A model generated the notes under the pieces. The model had not been told where the DNA came from, made no database searches, and worked only from the letters and a program-made list of their open reading frames with translations. Positions 9,546 to 21,500 of a stretch of 64,000 nt of DNA are shown here, in pieces. The stretch is from Bugula neritina (taxonomy: Eukaryota > Bryozoa > Gymnolaemata > Cheilostomatida > Bugulidae). The DNA is taken from NCBI GenBank assembly GCA_964035545.1, contig OZ037767.1, forward strand, positions 12,319,081 through 12,383,080, written 5' to 3'. The number at the start of each line of letters is the position of its first letter. The stretch's first letter is position 1. The position numbers were made by a program, and so were the translations under genes.

Positions 9546-10324
9546 TTTGGGAATACAGCCTCTTTTTTTAGGTTTACCTTACAAAGCATGAAAATATCTA
9601 AACTGATATTCTGATAATTTAGAGGTACATTTTGAAAACTAGGTTAATTGCACTTGTTTGCACAACAACAATAATAAAATAGATATTATGCAGTATAATA
9701 AAAACACACATAATACTATATAATATATTATAATGATAATAATATAATATTATAAGTACCATTACTGCATTTTATAAATCACATGGTTGCCAAAAAAATG
9801 TATCACAAATTTTGTAATTATACATCAAAAATAGAACTATAGCTAGGCAGCAGGTTAGAATAGAGTAAATTTTTAAAACATGAAATCATGATTTGACTAT
9901 TGTTTTATTTAGGCCAACCAACCTAGGAATACAAGATTGGGTTTTAGCTGACAGTTTATAACATTTAGCTTTTGAGCCAGCAGCACTGGCACTTGTGAAG
10001 TATAGGCAAAGTTAGTGAAGCGAGACTAACTAGCACTCAAATACAAGGCATATTGAGACCCAATAACAAATCAGGAGCGTATAAATTGAAAAGAATGTGG
10101 AAAGGGGACTATGTTTTTCAACAAGCTATAACTTAAACATGAATTAGTTTTTGAAAAAAATAAAAAAGTATATTGGAGAACATAAGTTTTTTTATCTTTT
10201 CATATTTTTTTTGTTCCTGTGACATTCAACCTGTTCGAGCTATCAGTGGAACATTGTTCATATAGAACATAAAGCACCTGGCAAAGAGCCAGAGAATGAA
10301 AAGTGTGACCTTAAACTAACTGTG

Positions 10325-11817
10325 TACTGCTCCTAGTAGAAATAGTGTAATTAACACCTCCCAAATGTGCTAAAACATGCCCAAATGTGCTAAAACATAC
10401 CCAAATGTACTAAATTGAGCGAAATATGCTAATGGTACCAAAAAGTGCCCAGATGTTCTGAAACGTGCCCAATGGTACTAATAGTAGAACTAGTGTGCTC
10501 AACAGTGCCCAAATGCGATATCTTGAGCCAATTATGCTAATAGCACCAATTGGTGCCAAGAGGTACTAAAACGTGGCCAGTACTGCTCAAAGTAGAAGTA
10601 GTGTGCTTAACACCTCCCAATTGTGCTAAAACATGCCCAAATGTGCTAGTGCAAGCCAAATATTCTAATAGTACCAATAAGTTCCCAGAAGTTCTGAAAC
10701 GTGCCAAATAATGCTAAAACTAGAACAAGTGTGCTCAACAGTGCCTAAGTGCGCTATCTTGAGCCAATTATGCTAATAAGACCAAATAGTGGCCAGTGGT
10801 TCTGAAACGTGCCCAATAGTGCTAAAACTAGAACAAGTGTGCTTAACAGTGCCCAAATGCGCTATCTTGAGCCAATTATGCTAATAAGACCAATAAGTTC
10901 CCAGAGGTTCTGAAACAAGCCCAATAGTGCTAAAACTAGAACAAATGTGCTCAACAGTGCCCAAATGCGCTGAAACATGCCCAAATAGGCTAAAGTGAGC
11001 CAGTTGTGCTAATTGTACCTACTAGTGCCCAGAGGTTCTGAATTGTGCCCAATAGTGGTAATGCTAGGACTAGTGTGCTTGACAGTGCCCAAATCTGCTA
11101 AAACATTCCCAAATTGGCTAAAACATGCCCAAATGTACTAAATTGAGCCAAAAATGCTAATAGTACCAATTAGTACCCAGAGATTCTGAAACGTGCCCAA
11201 TATAGCTGGTAGTAGAACTAGGGTGCCTAACAGTGCCCAAATGTGCTGAAACATGCCCAAATGTGCTAAATTGAGCCAAGCATGCTGATAGTACCAATAT
11301 GTGCCCAGAGATTCTGAAACGTGCCCAGTACTGCTAGTAGTAGAAATAGTGTGCTTAACACCTCCCAAATGTGCTAAAACATGCCCAAATGTGCTAAAAC
11401 ATGCCCAAATGTACTAAATTGAGTCAAATATGCTAATAGTACAATTGAGTGCCCAGAGGTTCTGAATTGTGCCCAATAGTGGTAATGCTAGGACTAGTGT
11501 TCTTGACAGTGCCCAAATCTGCTGAAACATTCCCGAATTGGCTAAAACATGCCCAAATGTGCTAATTTGAGCCAAAAATGCTGATAGTACCAACAAGTTC
11601 CCAAAGGTTCTGAGACGTAAGGTTCTGAAACATGCCCAATAGTGCTAAAACTAGAACAAGTGTGCTCAACAGTGCCTAAATGTGCTAGTGCAAGCCAAAT
11701 ATTCTAATAGTACCAATAAGTTCCCAGAAGTTGTGAAACGTGCCAAATAATGCTAAAACTATAACAAGTGTGCTCAACAGTGCCTAAATGTGCTAGTGCA
11801 AGCCAAATATTCTAATA
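10325..11817 (-). repeat. Sat2 block A (minus orientation)
   Basis: Tandem degenerate units containing CCCAAATGTGCTAAAACATG, i.e. the complement of the sat2 unit seen further right. A ~100-bp variant with GTGCTAGTGCAAGCCAAATATT occurs around 10645, 11680 and 11780, showing local duplication. No gene. Confidence 0.9.
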
Positions 11818-13105
11818 CTACTACTAGTTCTACTACCAGCACTATTGGGCACGTTTCAGAACCTCTGGGCACTAATTGGTACTATTAGCATATTTGGCTC
11901 AATTTAGTACATTTGGGCATGTTTTAGCGCAATGGGAAAGTTTTAGCAGATTTGAGCACTGTCAAGCACACTAGTCCTAGCATTAGCACTATTGGGCACA
12001 ATTCAGAACTTCTGGGCACAAATAGATACGATTAGTACAATTGGCTCAATTTAGAACGTTTGGGTACGGTTAGGCTCATTTGTTCTAGTTTTAGCACTAT
12101 TGGGCACGTTTCAGAACCTCACGTTTTAGAACCTCTGGGCACTTCTTGGTACTATTAGCATATTTGGCTTGATTTAGCACATTTGGGCATGTTTTAGCAC
12201 ATTTGGGCACTGTTGAGCACACTTGTTCAAGTTTTAGCAGTATTGGGCCTGTTTCAGAACTTCTGGGCACTAATTGGTACTATTAGCATAATTGGCTCAA
12301 GATAGCACAGTTGGGCACAGTTGAGCACACTTGTTCTAGTTTTAGCACTATTGGGCACGTTTCAGAACTTCTGGGAACTTATTGGTACTATTAGCATATT
12401 TGGCTTGATTTAGCACATTTGCGCATGTTTTAGCACATTTGGACACTGTTGAGCACACTAGTTCTACTATTAGCACTACTGGGCATGTTTCATAACTTTT
12501 GGGCACTTATTGGTACTATTAGCATATTTGGCCTGATTTAGAACCTTTGGGTACTGTTAGGCACACTTGTTCTAATTTGGGCATTAGGCACGTTTCAGAA
12601 CCTCACGTTTCAGAACCTCTGGGCACTCATCTGTGCTATTAGCATATTTGGGTTGATTTAGAACATTTGGGTACTGTTAGGCACACTTGTACTAGTTTTG
12701 GCACTATTGGGCATGTTTCAGAACCTCACGTTTCAGAACCTCTGGGCACTTACTGGTACTATCAGAATATCTGGCTTGATTTAGCTCATTTGGGCATGTT
12801 TCAGCACATTTGGGCACTGTTAGGCACAATAGTTCTACTACCAGCGCTATTGGGCACGTTTCATTACCTCTGGGCACTAATTGGTACTATTAGCATAATT
12901 GGCTCGAGATAGCGTATTTGGGCACTGTTGAGCACACTTGTTCTAGTTTTAGCACTATCTGGCACGTTTTAGAACCTCTGGGACCTCATTGGTACTATTA
13001 GCATATTTGGCTCAAAATAGCACATTTGGGCACTGTTGAGCACACTAGTTCTACTATTAGCACTATTGGGCAAAATTCAGAACTTCTGGGCACCTATTGG
13101 TACAA
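11818..13105 (+). repeat. Sat2 block B (plus orientation)
   Basis: From about 11818 the same satellite is read in the opposite orientation (TTTAGCACATTTGGGCATGT units). The ~128-bp unit can be divided into six ~20-bp degenerate sub-repeats plus a TTTGGCTCAA tail. A shorter ~108-bp variant lacks one sub-repeat, and a longer variant has an extra CAGAACCTCACGTTT. The block ends at the first 756-bp transposon copy. Confidence 0.93.
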
Positions 13106-15508
13106 CACAGGATAGTTAAGGGTAACCTTTTAGCTGCAACTGCCTTGCTGAGGTTTGCATTGTAATCATATAAGAATTCAGTACCAGTAAAATAAAATGT
13201 CACCTAATTGTGCTAGAGTCAAAATTTAAAAACTATGTTGTAGATCTTTTTTTTCTCCAGTGTAAGTTTTTTGGAAAATTCAATTTTCATTTTTTTCGCG
13301 AAGTTATAGACAAAAAACTGCCGAATTTTGGCCAATTTTGCCTGAAAAGCTGACTTTTCAGTACCAGTAAAATATCTCAGCAGCAAAGCATGATATCTGA
13401 ATGAAAATTGCACTGCTGGAATCCTGAGATATTTCTCCAGTGTAAGTTTTTTTCTTTTTTCAATAACTCTGCTAGATTTCTCATAACTTGGTGATTTATA
13501 CACTGAAATTGCCATATTTTCTCATAAGAAACTAGCAGCGCGCAGCACTTCACGCTTCACTGAGCACGTAGGGATGAGAAGATATTGGCGCCTACATAAT
13601 AATTACAGGCTAGCTAGCTGGCAGGCTATAATGAATAGCTCGCTTTGTACTTTGTTTATGTAGCACCCATAATGGAATGTTGATAGATAACGCAGCCCTA
13701 ACGAAGGTTGCTGCTTATTGGTTGTAGTTTAATCTTAGGCTAAACAATTACAAGTAGGCAACACGCATGCCACCCACAGAGCAATATTGTTCAAGAACCT
13801 GAACTACATTTTGAGAGAAATTTATAATATTCTTAGTGAGGATGCCCTTAACTATCCTGTGTATTAGCATATTTGGCTCGATTTAGCACATTTTGGGATG
13901 TTTCAGCACACTTGGGCACTGTTAGGCACACTAGTTCTACTACCAGCACTATTGGGCACGTTTCAGAACCTCTGGGCACGAATTGGTACTATAAGCATAA
14001 TTGGCTCGAGATAGCGCATTTGGGCACTGTTCAGCACACTTGTTCTAGTTTTAGCACTATTGGGCACGTTTTCGAAACTCTTGGACCTTAATGGTATTAT
14101 TAGCATATATTGCTCAAACTAGCACAATTGGGCACTGTTGACCACACTTGTTCTAGTTCTAGCACTATTGCGCACGTTTTAGAACTTCTGGGAACTTATT
14201 GGTACTATTAGTATATTTGGCTCAAATTAGCACATTTGCGCATGTTTTAGCACATTTGGGCACTGATGAGCACACTAGTTCTACTTTGAGCACTATTGAA
14301 CACGTTTCAGAACATCAGGGCACTTATAGGTACTATTAGCACTATTAGGCATGTTTTAAAACTGTTGGGCACTTATTGGTACTATTAGCATATTTGGCCT
14401 AATTTAGAACCTTTGGGTACTGTTAGGCACACTTGTTCTAGTTTTGGCACTAATTGGCACGTTTCAGAACCTTACGTTTCAGAACCTCTGGGCACCTATT
14501 GGTACTATTAGCATACTTGGCTCAAGATAGCGCATTTGGGCACTGTTGAGCACACTTGTTCTAGTATTCGCATTATTGGGCTTGTTTCAGAACCTCTGGG
14601 AACTTATTGGTACTGTTAGCATATTTGGCTCAAACTAGCGCATTTGGGTACTGTTAGCCACACTTGTTCTAGTTTTGGATCTATTGGGCACATTTCAGAA
14701 CCTCACGTTTCAGAACCTTCGGGCACTTATTTGTACTATTAGCATATTTGGCTTGATTTAGCACATTTTGGCATGTTCCAACACATTTGGGCACTGTTAG
14801 GCACGCTAGTTCTACTACCAGCACTATTGGGCACGTTTCAGAACCTCTGGGCACTAATTGGTACTATTAGCATATTTGGCTCAATTTAGTACATTTGGGC
14901 ATGTTTTAGCGCAATGGGAAAGTTTTAGCAGATTTGAGCACTGTCAAGCACACTAGTCCTAGCATTAGCACTATTGGGCACAATTCAGAACTTCTGGGCA
15001 CAAATAGATACGATTAGTACAATTGGCTCAATTTAGAACGTTTGGGTACGGTTAGGCTCATTTGTTCTAGTTTTAGCACTATTGGGCACGTTTCAGAACC
15101 TCACGTTTTAGAACCTCTGGGCACTTCTTGGTACTATTAGCATATTTGGCTTGATTTAGCACATTTGGGCATGTTTTAGCACATTTGGGCACTGTTGAGC
15201 ACACTTGTTCAAGTTTTAGCAGTATTGGGCCTGTTTCAGAACTTCTGGGCACTAATTGGTACTATTAGCATAATTGGCTCAAGATAGCACAGTTGGGCAC
15301 AGTTGAGCACACTTGTTCTGGTTTTAGCACTATTGGGCACGTTTCAGAACTTCTGGGAACTTATTGGTACTATTAGCATATTTGGCTTGATTTAGCACAT
15401 TTGCGCATGTTTTAGCACATTTGGACACTGTTGAGCACACTAGTTCTACTATTAGCACTACTGGGCATGTTTCATAACTTTTGGGCACTTATTGGTACTA
15501 TTAGCATA
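11826..15508. repeat. Sat2 higher-order duplication, ~700 bp, offset 2982
   Basis: Bases 11826-12526 recur almost identically at 14808-15508, on the two sides of the inserted transposon copy 1. I noticed only one or two substitutions. The identity ends abruptly at both sides. Confidence 0.85.
13106..13861 (+). mobile_element. 756-bp non-autonomous DNA transposon, copy 1
   Basis: The termini are CACAGGATAGTTAAGGG and its inverted complement CCCTTAACTATCCTGTG. The element splits a sat2 unit. Comparison with intact units (GGTAC/TATTAGC) indicates a 2-bp target duplication of TA, with one mutated base on the left (AA). No transposase. A 98-codon minus-strand frame (13219-13515) recurs at the same place in copy 2 but probably reflects shared DNA rather than a gene. 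CACAG ends and 2-bp duplications fit the CMC/EnSpm-like superfamily; this is an inference. Confidence 0.88.
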
Positions 15509-18500
15509 ATTGGCTCAAGATAGCACATTTGGGCACTGTTGAGCACACTAGTTCTACTATTAGCACTACTGGGCATGTTTCAGAATTTTTGGGCACTTAT
15601 TGGTACTATTAGCATATTTGGCTCAATTTTGAACCTTTGGGTACTGTTAGGCACACTAGTTCTACTTTTAGCACTATTGGGCACGTTTCAGAACCTCTTG
15701 GCACTTGTTGGTACAATTAGCATCCTTTTCTCAATATAGCATATTTGGGCATGTTTCAGCACATTTGGGCACTGTTAGGGACACTTGTTCTACTACCAGC
15801 ACTATTGGCCACGTTTCAGAACATCTTGGCACTAATTGGTACTATTATCATAATTGGCTCAAAATAGCGCATTTTGGCACTGTTGAGCACACTTGTTATA
15901 GTTTTCGCATTTTTGGACTTGTTTCAGAACCTCTGGGAACTTATTGGTACTGTTAGCATCTTTGGCTCAAACTAGCGCATTTGGGAGCTGTTAGGCACAC
16001 TTGTTCTAGTTTTGGCACCATTGGGCACATTTCAGAACCTCACGTTTCAGAACCTCTGGGCACTTATTTGTACTATTAGCATATTTGGCTGGATTTAGCA
16101 CATTTGGGCATGTTTCAGCACATTTGGGCACTGTTAGGCACGCTAGTTCTACTACCAGCACTATTGGGCACGTTGCAGAACCTCTGGGCACTAATTGGTA
16201 CTATTAGCAAAATTGGCTCAATTTAGTACATTTGGGCATGTTTTAGCGCATATGGGAATGTTTTAGCATATTTGGACACTGTTAGGCACGATAGTCCTAG
16301 CATTAGCACTAATGGGCACAATTCAGAACTTCTGGGCACTAATAGATGCTATTAGCGTATTTGGCTCAATTTAGAACATTTGGGTACTGTTAGGCACACT
16401 TGTTCTAGTTTTGGCACTATTGGGCACGTTTCAGAAGCTCACGTTTCAGAACCTCACGTTTCAGAACCTCTGATCACTTATTGGTACTATTAGCATATTT
16501 AGCTTTATTTAGCACATTTGGGCATGCTTTAGCACATTTTGGGCATTCTTGAGCACACTTGTTCTAGTTTTAGCATTATTGGGCACGTTTCAAAACTTCT
16601 TGGCACTAATTGGTACTATTAGCATAATTGGCTCAAACTAGCACAGTTAGGCACTGTTGAGCACACTTGTTCTAGTTTTAGCACTATTGGGCACGTTTCA
16701 GAATTTCTGGGAACCTATTCGTACTATTAGCATATTTGGCTTGATTTAGCACATTTGCGCATGTTTTAGCACATTTGGACACTGTTGAGCACACTAGTTC
16801 TACTATTAGCACTACTGGGCATGTTTCATAACTTTTGGGCACTTATTGGTACTATTAGCATGCTTTTCTCAATGTAGCATATTTTAGGCATGTTTTAGCA
16901 CATTTGGGTACTGTTAGGCACACTTGTTCTAGTTTTAGCACTATTGGGCACAATTCAGAACCTCTGGGCACTAATAGATACTATTTGCATAATTGGCTAA
17001 TTTTAGCATATTTGGGCATGTTTTAGCACGTATGGGCATGTTTTAGCACATTTAGGCATGTTTTAGCACATTTGGGCACTGTTAAGCACACTAGTTCTAC
17101 TATTAGCAACACTGGGCACATTTAAGAACTTCTGGGCACTTATTGGTATTATTAGCATATTTGGCTCAATTTAGCACATTTGGGCATGTTTCAGCACGTT
17201 TGGGCACTGTTAAGCACAATTGTTCTATATTAAGCACTATTTGGCACGTTTCAGAACTTCACAACACTTATCGGTACTATTAGCGTGTTTGGCTAAACTT
17301 GGCACATTTGGGCATGTTTTAGCACATTTGGCACTGTTGAGCACACTGGTTCTACTATTAGCAACATTGGCCATATTTCAGAACCGCTGGGCACTTATTG
17401 GTACTATTAGCAAATTTGGCTCAATTTAGTACATTTGGGCATGTTTTAGCGCATTTGGGAATGTTTTAGCACATTTGGGCACTGTTAGGCACGCTAGTCC
17501 TAACATTAGAACTAATGGGCACAATTCAGAACCTCTGGGCACTTATTAGTACTATCAGCATATCTTGCTGAAATTAGCACGTTAACGCATGTTTTAGCGC
17601 ATTTGGGCGCTGTTGAGCACACTAGTTCTACTATAGCACTATTATGCATGTTTTAGAACATTTGGGCACTTATTGGTACTATTAGCATAATTGGCTCAAT
17701 TTAGAAGATTTTGGTACTGTTAGGCACACTTGTTCTAGATTTGGCACTATTGGGCACGTTTCAGAACCTCTGCGCACTCATTGGTACTATTAACATATCT
17801 TGCTGAAATTTGGTACTATTAGCATATTTGGGTTGATTTGGCACATTTGGGCATGTTTTTGCACATTTGGGCACTGTTGAGCACACTTGTTCTAGTTTTA
17901 GCACTATTGGTCACGTTTCAGAACTTCTGGGCACTAATTGGTACTATTAGCATAATTGGCTCAAGATAGCGCATTTGGGCACTGTTGAGCACATTTGTTC
18001 TAGTTTTAGCACTATTGGGCAAGTTTCAGAACCTCTGGGAACTTTTTGGTACTATTAGCATATTTGGCTCAAATCAGCACATTTGAGCACTGTTGAGCAC
18101 ACTAGTTCTACTATTAGCACTACTGGGCATGTTTCAGAATTTTTGGGCACTTATTGGTACTATTAGCATATTTGGCTCAATTTCAAGCCTTTGAGTACTG
18201 TTAGGCACACTTGTTCTAGTTTTAACACAGTTGGGCACGCTTCAGAGCCTCTTGGCACTTATTGGTACTATTAGCATGCTTTTCTCATTATAGCTTATTT
18301 TGGGCATGTTTTAGCACATTTGGGTACTGTTAGGCACACTTGTTCTAGTTTTAGCACTATTCGGCACGCTTCAAAACTCCTTGGCACTTATTGGTACGAT
18401 TAGCATGCTTTTCTCAATATAGCATATTTTGGGCAAGTTTCAGCACATTTGGGCACTGTTAGGCACACTTGTTCTACTACCAGCACTATTGGCCACGTTT

Positions 18501-21500
18501 CAGAACCTCACCTTTCAGAACCTCTGGGCACTTAATGGTACTATTAGCATATTTGGCATGATTTAGCACATTTGCGCATGTTTTAGCACATTTGGGCACT
18601 GTTGAGCGCACTGGTTCTCTTATTAGCACTACTGGGCATGTTTCAGAACCTCTGGGAACTTATTGGTACTGTTAGCATATTTGGCTCAAACTAGCGCATT
18701 TGGGTACTGTTAGGCACACTTGTTCTAGTTTTGGCACTATTGGGCACATTTCAGAACCTCACGTTTCAGAACCTTCGGGCACTTATTTGTACTATTAGCA
18801 TATTTGGCTTGATTTAGCACATTTGGGCATGTTTCAGCTCATTTGGGCACTGTTAGGCACGCTAGTTCTACTACCAGCACTATTGGGCACGTTTCAGAAC
18901 CTCTGGGCACTAATTGGTACTATTAGCATATTTGGCTCAATTTAGTACATTTGGGCATGTTTTAGCGCAATGGGAAAGTTTTAGCAGATTTGAGCACTGT
19001 CAAGCACACTAGTCCTAGCACAAGCACTATTGGGCACAATTCAGAACTTCTGGGCACTAATAGATAGTATTAGTATAATTGGCTCAATTTGGAACATTTG
19101 GGTATGGTTAGGCTCATTTGTTCTAGTTTTAGCACCATTGGGCACGTTTCAGAACCTCACGTTTTAGAACCTCTTGGCACTTATTGGTACTATTAGCATA
19201 TTTGGCTTGATTTAGCGCATTTGGGCATGTTTTAGCACATTTGGGCACTGTTGAGCACACTTGTTCTAGTTTTAGCAGTATTGGGCCTGTTTCAGAACTT
19301 CTGGGCACTAATTGGTACTATTAGCATAATTGGCTCAAGATAGCACAGTTGGGCACTGTTGAGCACACTTGTTCTAGTTTTAGCACTGTTGGGCACGTTT
19401 CAGAACTTCTGGGAACTTATTGGTACTATTAGCATATTTGGCTTGATTTAGCACATTTGCGCATGTTTTAGCACATTTGGACACTGTTGAGCACACTAGT
19501 TCTACTATTAGCACTACTGGGCAAGTTTCATAAATTTTGGGCACTCATTGGTACTATTAGCATGTTTGGCCTAATTTAGAACCTTTGGGTACTGTTAGGC
19601 ACACTTGTTCTAATTTGGGCATTAGGCACGCTTCAGAACCTTACGTTTCAGAACCTCTGGGCACTTACTGGTACTATCAGAATATCTGGCTTGATTTAGC
19701 TCATTTGGGCATGTTTCAGCACATTTGGGCACTGTTAGGCACACTAGTTCTACTACCAGCACTATTGGGCACGTTTCAGAACCTCTGGGCACTTATTGGT
19801 ACTATTAGCAAATTTGGCTCAATTTAGTACATTTGGGCATGTTTTAGCGCATTTGGGAATGTTTTAGCACATTTGGGCACTGTTAGGCACGCTAGTCCTA
19901 ACATTAGCACTAATGGGCACAATTCAGAACCTCTGGGCACTTATTAGTACTATTAGCATATCTTGCTGAAATTAGCACGTTTGCGCATGTTTCAGCGCAT
20001 TTGGGCGCTGTTGAGCACACTAGTTCTACTATTAGCACTATTATGCATGTTTTAGAACATTTGGGCACTTATTGGTACTATTAGCATAATTGGCTCAATT
20101 TAGAAGATTTGGGTACTGTTAGGCACACTTGTTCTAGATTTGGCACTATTGGGCACAATTCAGAACCTCACGTTTCAGAACCTCTGGGCACTTATTGGTA
20201 CTATTAGCATATTTGGGTTGATTTGGCACATTTGGGCATGTTTTAGCACATTTGGGCACTGTTGAGCACACTTGTTCTAGTTTTAGCACTATTGGGCACA
20301 ATTAAGAACTTCTGGGCACTAATTGGTACTATTAGCATAATTGGCTCAAGATAGTGCATTTGGGCACTGTCGAGCACATTTGTTCTAGTTTTAGCACTAT
20401 TGGGCTTATTTCAGAACCTCTGGGAACTTATTGGTACTATTAGCTTCTTTGGCTCAAACTAGCACAGTTAGGCACTGTTGAGCACACTAGTTCTAGTTTT
20501 AGCACTATTGGGCAAGTTTCAGAATTTTTGGGAACTTATTGGTACTATTAGCATATTTGGCTCAAATCAGCACATTTGCGCATGTTTTAACACATTTGGG
20601 CACTGTTGAGCACACTAATTCTACTATTAGCACTACTGGGCATGTTTCAGAAGTTTTGGGCACTTATTGGTACTATTAGCATATTTGGCTCAATTTCAAG
20701 CCTTTGAGCACTGTTAGGCACACTCGTTCTAGTTTTAGCACTATTGGGCACGCTTCAGAACCTCTTGGCACTTATTGGTACTATTAGCATGCTTTTCTCA
20801 TTATAGCATAATTTGGGCATGTTTTAGCACATTTGGGTACTGTTAGGCACACTTATTCTAGTTTTAGCACTATTCGGCACGCTTCAAAACTCCTTGGCAC
20901 TTATTGGTACTATTAGCATGCTTTTCTCAATATAGCATATTTTGGGCACGTTTCAGAACCTCACGTTTTAGAACCTCTGGGCACTTATTGGTACTATTAG
21001 CATATTTGGCTTGATTTAGCACATTTGGGCATGTTTTAGCACATTTGGGCACTGTTGAGCACACTTGTTCTAGTTTTAGCAGTATTGGGCCTGTTTCAGA
21101 ACTTCTGGGCACTAATTGGTACTATTAGCATAATTGGCTCAAGATAGCACAGTTGGGCACTGTTGAGCACACTTGTTCTAGTTTTAGCACTATTTGGCAT
21201 GTTTTAGAACCTCTGGGACCTCATTGGTACTATTAGCATATTTGGCTCAAAATAGCACATTTGGGCACCGTTGAGCAAACTAGTTCTACTATTAGCACTA
21301 TTGGGCAAGTTTCAGAACTTCTGGGCACCTATTGGTACTATTAGCATATTTGGCTCGATTTAGCACATTTGGGCATGTTTCAGCACACTTGGGCACTGTT
21401 AGGCACACTAGTTCTACTACCAGCTCTATTGGGCACGTTTCAGAACCTCTGGGCACTTATTGGTACTATTAGCAAATTTGGCTCAATTTAGTACATTTGG

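Larger units (their letters stand above)
7759..10324. mobile_element. 2.57-kb element with ~100-bp imperfect terminal inverted repeats
   Basis: The left end CACAGTTAGTTTAAGGTCA at 7759 is matched in inverted orientation at 10306-10324. Similarity continues inward for about 100 bp on each side (GCTTTATGTT..TATAT.AAC and GATAGCTCGAACAG blocks). No transposase is evident: the interior is AT-rich with only short frames, such as an 88-codon frame at 7868-8134 on the minus strand that resembles nothing I recognise. No clear target duplication is seen; the flanks are sat1 on the left and sat2 on the right. CACAG ends loosely fit the CMC (CACTA/Mirage/Chapaev) pattern, but classification is open. Probably non-autonomous. 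Confidence 0.65.

Noticed and set aside
13219-13515. 98-codon minus frame in the 756-bp transposon, repeated in copy 2
   Set aside because: It follows DNA identity between copies, is shortened in copy 4, and has no transposase motifs.
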